Source of the DNA: Leguminivora glycinivorella
Lineage: Eukaryota; Arthropoda; Insecta; Lepidoptera; Tortricidae
Assembly: GCF_023078275.1 (NCBI RefSeq)
Contig: NC_062975.1
Location: forward strand, 7,477,141 to 7,541,140
DNA: 64,000 nucleotides
Direction of reading: 5' to 3'
The notes beneath the pieces were generated by a model. It was not told where the DNA came from and did not search any database. It worked only from the letters and a program-made list of their open reading frames with translations. Position 1 is the stretch's first letter. The number at the start of each line of letters is the position of its first letter. This document shows positions 56,001 through 59,181 of the stretch, in pieces. The translations under genes were made by a program, and so were the position numbers.

Positions 56001-56367
56001 GTTATGAGAAACAATATTATGATTGTTGAATAGGATGGCAAATAAAATTATGGCAAATGAAATTCTGGCAAATGGGGGTATCCCCCATCGCTCCCTATTT
56101 TGTCGGTTTTTTTGACTTTTTTGGCGCGAGTCAAAGGGCCGGCAACAACCTAGTCGATAGTTGGGTAGAGGCCGGAGAGGGAAACATCGCGGCAGCGTAG
56201 GAGCATAGTGTAGCAGAGGTACTATGTTTACCCAACTCCCAATGATTTTTATTTCCTATCACCAGGTAACGCTCGAGGAGTTCATGAACTACTACAGCGG
56301 CATTAGCGTGTCTATCGACAACGACTGCTACTTCGATCTCATGATGCGGCAGGCCTACAAGCTCTAA
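9352..56367 (+). CDS. Calcyphosin-like EF-hand protein, 8 coding exons, 244 aa
   Basis: Eight exons join in phase: 9352-9373, 32858-32926, 52225-52378, 53149-53245, 53417-53497, 53860-53984, 54456-54540, 56266-56367. Together they are 735 nt, or 244 residues plus stop. The protein matches vertebrate calcyphosin/CAPSL along most of its length: LRLLCLSRGASGIMGLAR (66-82), then EF-hand loops at 88-99, 124-135 and 160-171, and a degenerate fourth around 203-216. The C-terminus is VTLEEFMNYYSG to QAYKL. Loop 2 (DTDNSGSISVDE) is fully canonical. Loop 1 has Lys where Gly is usual at position 6. Loop 3 ends in Asp. Calcyphosins are soluble calcium-binding proteins; some are tied to cAMP signalling or ciliated cells. 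Introns 1 and 2 are huge and filled with transposons. The call is firm for exons 3-8; exons 1-2 rest on splice signals and phase. Confidence 0.9.
9556..9810 (+). CDS. Unrecognised 84-codon ORF
   Basis: The ORF lies 180 bp inside calcyphosin intron 1 on the sense strand. It encodes a rather ordinary protein-like stretch, GVNDIILVHDEDYNGAKHEW then TVLSNLKPKLLCGS, with none of the low complexity of nearby repeat ORFs. It could be a retroposed gene fragment, an alternative exon or chance. I do not recognise the family with confidence. No upstream promoter or splice acceptor could be assigned. Confidence 0.25.
   Translation: MVSRQAHITDVAMWHMRAHRSRTSCTCLCGVNDIILVHDEDYNGAKHEWAATVLSNLKPKLLCGSRLEYSQHRSGSKVVNFERS
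9932..10701. mobile_element. hAT-type MITE, copy 2, carrying an insertion
   Basis: The outer sequence matches copy 1 (626-1490). It begins CATAGCTGGGCA and ends AGCTATG, with perfect 8-bp target duplications CCCATGAG at 9924-9931 and 10702-10709. The right terminal repeat has lost about five bases. The middle is replaced by a microsatellite-bearing element at about 10287-10545. Confidence 0.85.
10287..10545 (+). repeat. Mobile microsatellite element with (GTCT)n
   Basis: The segment starts AACACCCCCGACGC, runs through GTCTGTCT repeats at about 10330-10405, and then has a conserved body (GGCATCGTAGCTCCCGAACG) ending CGGTCGGGGGTTTTT. Its CCCCCGAC/GTCGGGGG ends are inverted. The same body follows the huge GTCT/GTCC array at 18212-18600, and a minimal copy with better terminal repeats lies at 26006-26135. 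Confidence 0.65.
10952..11478. mobile_element. TIR-bounded element containing the 349-bp repeat, copy 2
   Basis: AGGTATACCCACAGA at 10952 is inverted as TCTGTGGGTATACCT ending at 11478. The complementarity continues imperfectly to about 27 bp (CC.CCTATAG). The interior 11121-11469 is identical to 5569-5917. No target duplication is clear and no transposase is present. Confidence 0.45.
12040..12362 (+). mobile_element. LINE 3' UTR-like fragment with ATTCT tail
   Basis: The segment has GCTGAGTGGAGACC and ends with repeated TTCTA units near 12350-12362, as a LINE tail would. No intact coding region precedes it. The minus-strand 80-codon ORF here is unconvincing. Confidence 0.35.
13538..13676. 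mobile_element. Palindromic MITE, 139 bp
   Basis: AGTATTTTATGCAAC at the left pairs with GTTGCATACAATACT at the right, and the interior CGAGTGGT/ACCACGAG also pairs. No ORF. Confidence 0.6.
13859..14658. mobile_element. Composite hAT-like element, AGTCGG and GCGAATG motif arrays
   Basis: The ends are inverted 9-mers, TAGGGATGT and ACATCCCTA. The left half is rich in repeated GACTAGTCGG; the right half is rich in repeated GCGAATG. They look like halves of two different families fused or nested near 14330. No matching 8-bp target duplication is visible, as expected for a chimera. The minus-strand 97-codon ORF (Asn/Met/Arg-rich) is the translated motif array. Confidence 0.55.
15055..15205. mobile_element. 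MITE, 151 bp, TIR TAGCCGAATGGCA
   Basis: Perfect 13-bp terminal inverted repeats, TAGCCGAATGGCA and TGCCATTCGGCTA. The interior motif CTGGCTCTGTCGCGCCAATA recurs in a degenerate copy near 12770-12870. Confidence 0.65.
15461..16022 (+). pseudogene. LINE reverse transcriptase C-terminal fragment, CTGAAT tail
   Basis: The 108-codon ORF ends FNFIIKPRLLYNRRVCRLV and contains GARLYNSLPVEI. That order (a YN.LP block followed by a short basic end) is typical of the C-terminus of jockey/CR1-like non-LTR retrotransposons. A long AT-rich 3' UTR with AATAAA is followed by repeated CTGAAT at 16005-16022. TGAA flanks both sides, and the target segment before it is duplicated in tandem (about 15417-15462). 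Copy B of the host element lacks this insertion. Confidence 0.65.
16866..17091. mobile_element. Palindromic MITE, 226 bp, TIR CTAGGRACATACTACGCGGA
   Basis: Terminal inverted repeats of about 42 bp (CTAGGAACATACTACGCGGA on the left; the complement ends at 17091) with GACGTCCG motifs throughout. It is absent from the same place in copy B of the host element (37580-37590), so it is a later insertion. TAA/TAT flanks could be a 3-bp target duplication. The 85-codon ORF is the translated MITE. Confidence 0.7.
17298..17345. repeat. (AT)n microsatellite
   Basis: About 24 uninterrupted AT dinucleotides. Confidence 0.9.
17630..18205. repeat. Degenerate tandem repeats based on TCTAGAACGTTCC
   Basis: The palindromic core TCTAGAACGTTCCAAAATGTG recurs at about 17763, 17813, 17893, 17963, 18013 and 18093, spaced 50-80 bp apart. 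TTCTAGAA half-sites resemble heat-shock elements. The array runs straight into the GTCT/GTCC array. Confidence 0.7.
18212..18600 (+). repeat. Large (GTCT/GTCC)n array plus conserved microsatellite-carrier body
   Basis: Tetranucleotide array of about 245 bp (18212-18455), followed by GGCATCGTAGCTCCCGAACG and a tail CGGTCGGGGGTTTTT, homologous to 10405-10545. The complementary ORF of repeated Thr-Asp-Arg-Gln is an artefact of the array. Confidence 0.8.
19166..19770. repeat. Tandem repeat, about 160-bp unit with internal hairpin
   Basis: Three units begin near 19291, 19449 and 19610. Each carries an inverted pair, TGGTCGTGCCAGG and CTAGCACGACCA, then CGAAACTCC..AACCATGAGGGTA and AAAGTACATTTTTTTTCGTG. 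An extra inverted half lies at 19166-19200. No coding potential. Confidence 0.75.
20166..20573. repeat. DIRS left end: inverted terminal repeat and extra palindrome
   Basis: 20222-20402 is the inverted counterpart of 24957-25115 (one 12-bp insertion). 20166-20233 is also inverted at 20458-20525 (GATCAAACGAGCTTCGCAAG against CTTGCGAAGCTCGTTTGATC). A third partial copy of the outer end lies at 20527-20573. Inverted rather than direct termini with an internal complementary copy are typical of DIRS elements. Confidence 0.7.
20764..24416 (-). pseudogene. DIRS-like tyrosine-recombinase retrotransposon, decayed coding region
   Basis: On the minus strand the order is gag, reverse transcriptase/RNase H, tyrosine recombinase. 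Gag traces are PEKIKASKVIEKQ and a Ser/Thr/Pro-rich end (23316-24416). The RT trace is FMATVDLKEAY near 22.9-23.0 kb, followed by SYVECLRNVNVNLLECL; the catalytic-Asp segment between them appears deleted. The connection domain gives LIGVLIDACPAAKFGW (22434-22742). RNase H and linker traces are DIDLFSSRSNAKC and DPDASAVDAFTLDF (21.8-22.0 kb). The recombinase begins SISKNTIQQYNVSF (21.6 kb) and keeps ISRWIKQVLAEIG and, in a shifted frame, TRHATTSTA with a KKTAGW-like block (20.77-20.97 kb). Many stops and frameshifts make it dead. The MITE at 24376-24623 interrupts its 5' part. The closest alternatives (Ngaro, other YR elements) would share the recombinase but not inverted ends. Confidence 0.8.
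24376..24623. mobile_element. MITE, 248 bp, TIR CACTGAGAGAAA, TA target
   Basis: CACTGAGAGAAA and TTTCTCTCGGTG are flanked by TA on both sides, which fits a Tc1/mariner-type TA duplication. It interrupts the DIRS coding region, so it is younger than that element. Confidence 0.6.
24957..25115. repeat. DIRS right inverted terminal repeat
   Basis: Complementary to 20222-20402 over its full length, with shared blocks AATGAGGTTGCCACCGACC and TATCGAACAATGAAGCGAG. With the left repeat it brackets about 4.9 kb. Confidence 0.75.
26006..26135. mobile_element. Minimal microsatellite-carrier element, 130 bp
   Basis: Perfect 17-bp inverted ends, ATTTTTAACCCCCGACG and CGTCGGGGGTTAAAAAT, enclose mostly CAGA/CACA repeats and GACGTGTC-type flanks. 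It is the shortest and cleanest copy of the family at 10287 and 18212. Confidence 0.7.
26272..26763 (+). mobile_element. Helitron 5' segment, first of a tandem pair
   Basis: Starts TCACTACATAGTATAAAAC after an A, as Helitron 5' ends do. The 492 bp are duplicated almost exactly at 26764-27255 and end in a (GATAGC)n stretch that abuts the second 5' end. Confidence 0.7.
26764..27756 (+). mobile_element. Non-autonomous Helitron, complete second unit
   Basis: The 5' end TCACTACATAG follows A. The 3' end is a hairpin, CGCGGGCGAAGCCGCGGG, then TAAAAGCTAG followed by T, so both ends and the A/T target meet Helitron rules. Inside is a microsatellite of GGATAGC/GGATAC units (27215-27360). No Rep/helicase is encoded. 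The Arg-Asp-Ser repeat ORFs are microsatellite translations. Confidence 0.85.
27892..28331 (-). mobile_element. Helitron-like element with tRNA-derived insert, complete copy
   Basis: On the minus strand it begins TCTTATACTTTTAAACGAGC, passes an ATTT repeat, and ends in the hairpin ACCGAGCGAAGCTCGGT plus CGCCCAGATAT. At about 28018-28090 it carries a tRNA-like head: TTAGCTCAGTCG (box A) and GGTTTCGAATCC (box B) with a TCAGGG stem. Related copies are a 3' part at 34417-34572 and the split copy 46635-51726. It could be classed as a SINE with borrowed ends. Confidence 0.7.
28557..29550 (+). pseudogene. LINE (jockey/CR1-like) reverse transcriptase 3' half
   Basis: MYADDVSAIV near 28563 is the catalytic YADD motif of reverse transcriptase. 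After an in-frame stop and a frameshift, the 140-codon ORF 28741-29163 continues with LLGFQLDSALTWEAHVDEL, LLTYGVELWGRAADW and FSMQKRAIRAM, the post-RT region of jockey/CR1-type elements. A further frame gives YNLRSN and YNRLPDTIRTA to about 29345. The 3' UTR ends in TTTCA repeats (29534-29548). It is 5'-truncated and dead. Confidence 0.75.
30634..31182 (-). mobile_element. AGGGTTCCGTAG-family element, copy 1
   Basis: Minus-strand reading starts AGGGTTCCGTAGTCAACTAG at 31182, has (GTCC)n at about 31045-31066 and GGTACTCCC, and runs to the ACTACTGAACCTATC region. The clean 3' end (hairpin GCGTGGCCCGACACGC, seen in the copies at 45.5 and 47.5 kb) is missing here. Other copies: 40609-45506 (split), 47019-47565 and a stub at 58141-58190. 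Confidence 0.7.
31869..32082 (-). mobile_element. tRNA-derived SINE with 13-bp target duplication
   Basis: On the minus strand: GGGTGGTCTAGTGG (box A), GGGTTCGATTCCCGG (box B), then a short body and an A-rich tail. TTGTCTTATTTGT occurs at 31856-31868 and 32083-32095 as target-site duplication. The anticodon-like loop lacks T33, so it is not a functional tRNA gene. Confidence 0.7.
32858..32926 (+). CDS. Calcyphosin exon 2
   Basis: Acceptor TTGTTGCAG, donor C/GTAAGT. It encodes ACFNYDDKAKAEKKLKDSN and on to MDSG, a charged helix-like N-terminal stretch. Phase 1 on both sides matches exons 1 and 3. It is GC-richer than its surroundings and ORF-compatible, as expected of a real exon. Confidence 0.75.
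33085..33310. repeat. Candidate LINE-derived repeat
   Basis: TTACTTACTTACTG followed by GGCTCAGCGACC, GGATCTTGGGCTCCGACAC and GGGACGCCCACGCGGACG is a GC-rich island in AT-rich intron. I recall similar blocks as a common lepidopteran repeat; no intact frame is present. Confidence 0.35.
34417..34572 (-). mobile_element. Helitron-like element, truncated copy
   Basis: Same 3' half as 27892-28331 (hairpin ACCGAGCGAAGCTCGG, T-rich linker, box B remnant CGAATCCCGG), cut just past the tRNA-like region near 34572. Confidence 0.65.
35222..35338. mobile_element. Palindromic MITE, 117 bp
   Basis: TCAAACTCGAGTGAATCAAT and its complement around 35300-35338 form arms of about 37 bp (GCAGAATTGATTAACTCGAG on the right). 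AT-rich loop. Confidence 0.65.
35515..35690 (-). mobile_element. LINE 3' UTR fragment, second copy, TAG tail
   Basis: AACACTTTATTGTAC and CTTATCCCTTTAAGGGATCT are shared with the 3' UTR of the element at 42815-44294. On the minus strand the tail here is (CTA)n, whereas there it is (TTAC)n. Only the 3' end is present. Confidence 0.6.
35900..36131 (-). pseudogene. LINE C-terminal zinc-finger fragment
   Basis: The ORF of 72 codons contains CPKCARVCQSRIGLYSHLRKC, a CX2C..HX4C finger. CxxC.R.C.SRIGL.SH is, as I recall, the end of many insect endonuclease-reverse transcriptase (LINE) proteins. Nothing upstream encodes a polymerase, so it is a truncated copy. Confidence 0.55.
36430..37600 (+). mobile_element. 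TIR element with 121-bp tandem repeats, copy B
   Basis: The uninterrupted relative of copy A. Left TTTTTAAG-polyA-CCGTCGCC, right GGCGACGGTTAAAAA. Six repeat units have CCGTTCAG anchors at 36758, 36879, 37000, 37121, 37242 and (degenerate) 37363. The terminal module TCGGTCCAGTAACGACGGAG is shared with copy C and, more loosely, with 50950-51110. Confidence 0.75.
37936..38822 (-). pseudogene. Possible Gag-like remnant with one CCHC knuckle
   Basis: ORF 38397-38822 encodes CFFCNNYGHMSSEC, a CX2CX4HX4C zinc knuckle as in retroelement Gag. The downstream part (GGWWNCWPCVYSGQK) recurs in ORF 37936-38196 as WWNRWPYVYSGQK, because the DNA holds repeated TTGGCCA blocks. A cellular CCHC protein fragment is an alternative. 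No polymerase is adjacent. Confidence 0.35.
39111..39741 (-). repeat. tRNA-headed interspersed repeat, copy B
   Basis: Inverted copy of 6165-6723, with about 70 extra bases near 39283-39345. The tRNA-like block (GAGTTCGAGACCC on the minus strand) is conserved. Confidence 0.6.
42028..42420 (+). pseudogene. Fragment of an uncharacterised conserved animal domain
   Basis: Frame reads LTYDKTSDIEDINKARKALF, then MERLPPTLGALEQYTKRA. After a stop where a Trp is expected it continues GWKKEGGDWTPLWSTI and LKELTKCSC. I recall this pattern (YDKTS, ARK.LF, PPT..AL.QH..RA, W.PLW, C.C) from uncharacterised proteins repeated in insect and cnidarian genomes. The piece 42213-42290 is also present inverted at 41893-41968. 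Dead copy; function unknown. Confidence 0.45.
42815..44294 (-). pseudogene. LINE (jockey-like) reverse transcriptase fragment
   Basis: Minus strand: GVPQGAVLSPLLFSLFID and YADDLQIYS are RT motifs (43872-44294). After a frameshift near 43.88-43.93 kb, the thumb and post-RT region follow (LGIVIDQTLSWAPHV, LLIPLLDYADIAF; 43285-43932). A second frameshift near 43.30 kb precedes the natural C-terminus, which stops at 43167-43169. The 3' UTR holds AATAAAGTG and ends in (TTAC)n near 42820-42840. It is 5'-truncated and inactive. Confidence 0.8.
45774..45894. mobile_element. Palindromic MITE, 121 bp
   Basis: GGGGCCTATTGCATAACAAT pairs with ATTGTTATGCAATAGGCCCC. Arms extend to CAAGCGG/CCGCTTG with a small loop. 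Confidence 0.75.
47019..47565 (+). mobile_element. AGGGTTCCGTAG-family element, full copy
   Basis: 5' AGGGTTCCGTAGTCAACTAG, (GTCC)n at about 47070-47098, C-rich block, 3' ACTACGGAACCCTACACTG with hairpin GCGTGGCCCGACACGC and TTGGTCGGTTTTT. No ORF of note. Confidence 0.75.
47668..48455 (+). mobile_element. TIR element with 121-bp tandem repeats, copy C
   Basis: Ends TTTTTAAG-polyA-CCGCCTTCC and GGAAGGCGGTTAAAAA form a better inverted pair than in copies A and B, at a slightly different sequence. About 2.5 full repeat units (47888-48190) plus the degenerate terminal unit. Confidence 0.7.
48485..48925 (+). repeat. ACAAGGGGGCAAAGTTG repeat, copy 1
   Basis: Matches 56930-57333 in inverse orientation. 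Shared blocks include TTGAACCACGAGCGAAG and CACTAGTGGATAAA. Both have short ORFs without recognisable domains. Confidence 0.6.
49018..49073. repeat. Perfect-loop hairpin, 56 bp
   Basis: TAGATAGATGTTGACGTATA pairs with TATACGTCAACCTCTATCTA (one mismatch) around a short loop. Confidence 0.65.
49127..49412 (+). mobile_element. Lep1/MINE-type repeat with ATGT microsatellite
   Basis: Contains GTGTCGTAGAAGGCGACTA, GGCTGGCAACCTGTCACTG and CCCTTTATGGGATACAGGCG, followed by (ATGT)n. I recall this as the lepidopteran microsatellite-linked Lep1 group. An inverted copy lies at 52848-53050. Confidence 0.65.
49741..50081. mobile_element. Palindromic MITE inside the foldback arm, about 340 bp
   Basis: CAATTCCCGAAAAGTTTGTA at the left is complementary to TACAAACTTTTCGGGAATT at the right, and complementarity extends about 140 bp into each arm. 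Removing it restores the outer foldback arm. Confidence 0.7.
50287..51112. mobile_element. Composite: long palindromic MITE plus TCGGTTAAAAA-ending element
   Basis: 50287-50668 is almost a perfect inverted repeat (arms about 160 bp, start TAACAAAAAATAAAACCGCC). 50669-51112 ends GAAGTCGGTTAAAAA and shares TCCCATCATCAGA, AATCGGTCCA and GGAGATATCGAG with copies A-C. The overlapping 81-codon ORFs on opposite strands are the same palindrome read twice. Confidence 0.65.
51258..51390. mobile_element. MITE, 133 bp, TTA target duplication (PIF/Harbinger-like)
   Basis: GTGCGTTTTCACATTATGCG and the complement (GATAATGTGAAAACGCAC) at its right end, flanked by TTA at 51255-51257 and 51391-51393. Excising it restores the right tip of the surrounding foldback element. 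Confidence 0.75.
52225..52378 (+). CDS. Calcyphosin exon 3
   Basis: Acceptor TTCTACAG, with a second AG three bases later (CAGTAG). The frame encodes EEELMQKSARALNN, then TDPLEKLRLLCLSRGASGIM, the strongest N-terminal match to calcyphosin. The donor is GC: GGCCAG/GCGAGT. Ending at the nearby GT (52383) would put exon 4 out of frame and stop within seven codons. Confidence 0.88.
52405..52590 (+). pseudogene. Decayed tandem duplicate of calcyphosin exon 3
   Basis: 52446-52574 aligns to exon 3 (CGTCGAGGAAGAGTTGATGC, CACCACGGATCCTCTGG, TCTGCTGTGTCT). It has a 2-bp loss near 52510 and a 7-bp gain near 52553, so the frame is lost. The flanks are duplicated too, including the donor GGCGAGTACATAAACT. 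A third, shorter echo of the intron flank follows near 52592-52680. Confidence 0.8.
52848..53050 (-). mobile_element. Lep1/MINE-type repeat, inverted copy
   Basis: Minus strand shares GTCGACTGTGGGATAGG, GGTTGCTAGC-type and GGCACTGACAC blocks with 49127-49412. It lacks the microsatellite tail. Confidence 0.55.
53149..53245 (+). CDS. Calcyphosin exon 4 (EF-hand 1)
   Basis: Acceptor ATTCACAG, donor GAG/GTAATC. Encodes IFRRMDDDGSKQLNKEEF, with the Ca loop at residues 88-99, and on to GLEISNE. Joins exon 3 in phase 2 and exon 5 in phase 0. Confidence 0.92.
53417..53497 (+). CDS. Calcyphosin exon 5 (EF-hand 2)
   Basis: Acceptor TTTTTCAG, donor CGT/GTACGT. Encodes DTEKLFTQF and the canonical loop DTDNSGSISVDE, ending FIKQLR. 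Phase 0 both sides. Confidence 0.92.
53860..53984 (+). CDS. Calcyphosin exon 6 (EF-hand 3)
   Basis: Acceptor TTTACAG, donor CGAG/GTACTA. Encodes PPMSDGRRAIVEQAF, loop DKTGDGVIATED, then LRGVYSVSANP. PPMS..R and KLDKTGDGV are signature calcyphosin blocks. Confidence 0.93.
54000..54398 (+). mobile_element. Helitron 3' end fragment
   Basis: Ends with CGCGAGCGAAGCCGCGGG (hairpin) and AAAAGCTAG followed by T, matching the 3' end at 27756. The body contains GGAAGTTTGTATGGAACATT. The 5' end is not identified. Confidence 0.65.
54456..54540 (+). CDS. Calcyphosin exon 7
   Basis: Acceptor CATTTCAG, donor AAG/GTGGGT. Encodes YKSGEETEELIMNKFLANF and ESEGTVDGK, the helix before the degenerate fourth EF-hand. 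Confidence 0.92.
54541..56265 (+). other. Intron 7, 1.7 kb
   Basis: Contains the CCTAA-rich tandem array (55415-55785). On both sides of it are AT-rich segments with repeated CATTTTCCCGAAT and ATTATGGAAA motifs (55170-55400; 55800-56075) that look like an older repeat. Nothing is recognised in 54541-55170. Confidence 0.6.
55415..55785. repeat. Tandem repeat, about 57 bp, with CCTAA runs
   Basis: About six units contain TAACCTAACCTAACCTAC, GATAGCAGTTTCATTTTCC and GGGGGTCACAGTTC. CCTAA is the complement of the insect telomere pentamer TTAGG, but runs are only 2-4 units long and set in a larger unit, so this is an interstitial array. Confidence 0.75.
56266..56367 (+). CDS. Calcyphosin exon 8 (C-terminus and stop)
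   Basis: Acceptor ATCACCAG. Encodes VTLEEFMNYYSGISVSIDND and on to MMRQAYKL, then TAA at 56365-56367. NYYSG.S.SID matches calcyphosin C-termini closely. The 3' UTR runs into 56368-56929; an ATTAAA near 56850 may be the polyadenylation signal. Confidence 0.93.
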   Translation, partial: VTLEEFMNYYSGISVSIDNDCYFDLMMRQAYKL

Positions 56368-56929
56368 AGATCAGGCCAGAAGCATGGACCTAATATACTA
56401 CGTCGCTAGAAAGAACTGACTTCTTGGCACGCCGATTTTTCGATTAACGCGTTCTCGCACACAAATTTGGGATTAGCGGTCGTTGCCTCCATATTACGAC
56501 AAGCAAGAGTGTTCTTCTTAATTACTTACCTTGGGGTATCCCAGTCTAGTGCCAGGGCCCGCTTGCCGGTTGGCATGTGTGCGTGAGAAATCAGCGTTCC
56601 TCGATGTCATGACTGTTCCGCTTTAGATAACGACGTGGTGTACATTTTTCGTCCATGGCCAGAAGTCTTCGCCAAATGTCCATACAATTTGGACAAACAT
56701 AGCTCAGCACAATTCACACACACTTTAAGGCTTTTGTCGAAACGATGGATGTCGAGCACTCGGTCACTATGATTTATTCAATATTATTAATGGTAAAGAT
56801 TTATTTATTTAACAAATTATCTATGTTTGAAACATGCGGTGTTTCCTATTAATTAAATATTTTAAGTAAAATATGCAATGTTTTAATTAACTATGACTAC
56901 GAGTGAACTACATTTAGATACATGTAATT

Positions 56930-57700
56930 ATTTTTTCCCCTCACTAACTCGGAAACACGTGTTTTGTCCTTTAATACCAGCGGGTAAAAACGCACTTTAT
57001 CCACTAGTGGGTAAAGTAATTTGACCTTGAATAAAGTCAAATTAACTGCTTTAAAAATGATAACAGTAGGTGAATCTAGTAATAAAGATGATTTACCACC
57101 TGTGGAACTACTGGAAGCAGCTATAGTGAGGGGAAAAGTTTTGTGTTACACTCGGGTGCAAATGTATTTTACTTCTCGTGTGTTAAAAACTCGCAAGTTC
57201 AGGATTCTATTCTCGAACCACTCGCTTCGAGCTTCGCTCGTGGTTCAACTATAGAATCCTTTCACTTGCTCGTTTTTCAATTCCACACTCTGCGTTAAAA
57301 TACAACTTTGCCCCCTTGTATAACAATAGTTATTTGTTTTACAAGGGGGCAAAGAAGTTGTTTAACCGCACGTGCCAATATTGATACATGAGCAAGCGAA
57401 ACATTCCAATATTGAACAAACAAACATCAAAGGTTAAACAAACTTTGCCACCGAGTGAAACACAAACTTTTTCACCACACCAAAACGAACAAAATACTGA
57501 CTATAAAACATCAAAATAAATCAAATCCATCAATTTATTCAATGTTTGATTCAAAATCATTATTTACTGGTAAAATCTAGCAGCCAGATTAAGACATCGA
57601 GTTAAAATTTGTATGAAATTACTTTGCCCCCTTGTGGATAAAATGCATTTTTGCTATCTGTTTTCGAATAGCAAAGAAATACCACTTGGTGTGGTGAAAA
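56930..57700 (-). repeat. ACAAGGGGGCAAAGTTG repeats, copies 2 and 3
   Basis: 56930-57333 is the inverse of 48485-48925. 57335-57700 is a related element with TTGCCCCCTTGT ends and CACCACACC motifs, partly shared with 34110-34280. No coding content. Confidence 0.6.
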
Positions 57701-57728
57701 AACCTATTATAATGCTCTTCGTCATAAC

Positions 57729-57796
57729 TGGCACCGCGGATGTGTGTGGGATGGTATGGGCACTCCCATACCATCCCACACACATCCGCGGTGCCA
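57729..57796. repeat. Perfect 32-bp-arm hairpin
   Basis: TGGCACCGCGGATGTGTGTG and its exact complement (CACACACATCCGCGGTGCCA), 32 bp each, enclose a 4-bp loop. The arms show no mismatch. Confidence 0.85.
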
Positions 57797-57839
57797 TTTG
57801 GCGTGTGGCTTATTTTTCTTTAGTACCGTTTCGTAACTA

Positions 57840-58352
57840 AAAATTGGTAACCAGCTTCGGCACGGGAAAAAAATCCCAATTCGTAACTGGCTTCCAATTG
57901 GGACTTTCCCATTACCGATTTGTAACCACGTTTCGTAAGCGGCTTCGAAACGGGAAAAATAATCCCGTGTTGAAACTGGTTGCAAAATGAGACTAAATCA
58001 TTACCGATTCGTAGCCATGGTTGGTAACCAGCTTCCAAACGGGAAAAAATATCCAGTATTGTAACTGGTTACAAAATGGGATTTTTTTTGCCGTCATGAA
58101 CACATGATTTATTCGAATAATGCCGACATTGAGTAATATTTTAGGGTTCCGTAGTCAACTAAGTTAACTAGGAACCCTTATAGTTTGGCTCTGTCCATCT
58201 GTCCGTATATACACCGTCCGTATAAACTCCGAGCTTCGATTTGGTAGAAACTCCGATCAATAACTCGGGCCCAATACGTAACCAGCTACAAACAGGGAAT
58301 TTCGTATTCCCGTTATGTAGCCAGTTACAAAACTTAGTTATCAAACGGTACT
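57840..58352. repeat. Array of GTAACTGGCTAC/GGGAAT inverted repeats, left part
   Basis: Repeated GGTAACCAGCTTC, AACGGGAA and AATCCC motifs in alternating orientation. A stub of the AGGGTTCCGTAG element lies at 58141-58190. The same array resumes at 63552 beyond the LTR element. Confidence 0.65.
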
Positions 58353-58591
58353 TATTAATAAAAGGCACGAATATCAATTGGTAAATAATATATAATCACT
58401 TTCTATTCAGAAATGTACAAGTAATAACTAAGACCCGTTCTCGCTCGAAGTCCAGTACAAAGTGAGGCGCGCCGGTGTTCTCCCTTCCACGTCAACTCGG
58501 TGGCGTGAGAACCCGTCGGCCCAGCTCTGCTTGCTCGGATGTGACGTCAGCCGACGTCAACCAGTGCTGCCATCTCTCGGCGACAACATCC
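58353..58591 (-). repeat. 3' LTR of Ty3/Gypsy element (239 bp)
   Basis: Identical by eye to 63313-63551. On the minus strand it starts GGATGTTGTCGCC and ends TTTTATTAATA; TGTTG is likely the true 5' end. A TATATATTA near the middle could be the promoter. The usual terminal CA is missing. Confidence 0.85.
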
Positions 58592-59181
58592 GGCCCTCCT
58601 GCGTACGCATTACGTCCCCGAATGCGTTGACGTCTAATGCATATGCTGCGAACAAAGTATACCTTTAGTGTTTATCACATCATACGCGACCGATAGGTAT
58701 TATCAATTTCAACGAGTGGCGTATCGCCGTGTCCCGGCTATTCCATCAGCGGCTAGCTTTTGACACCGATACGCTCACTCAATGTGTTCTCTAGAGTCTA
58801 TTATTCCATCATCGGCCAATAAACTCAAGTTCTCACATTATAAGTAACTTGTATCATAAAAACATCATGTACGAAAGTATATGCACAGTTTTTCATTTTT
58901 ATTAGCTTTATTGTTCCATCAGCGGCCAATCTCATGCTAATCTTCACTTCACTGTAACATATACTTATTCGTAGCATTATGCATTAGACACAACATACAA
59001 TATGACAGTTAACTGATCAATGGAATATTTACTTTATCAATTTCTAAATGTTGTAAACTATATTTTATCGAATAAATGGATTTGCAAAATTAGATTCATC
59101 TTTTTATTTATTTATGAAGACTTTATTAATGATTCATACATTGCATACCTGACAACATCCGGTTTACACATCCGGGAATAC

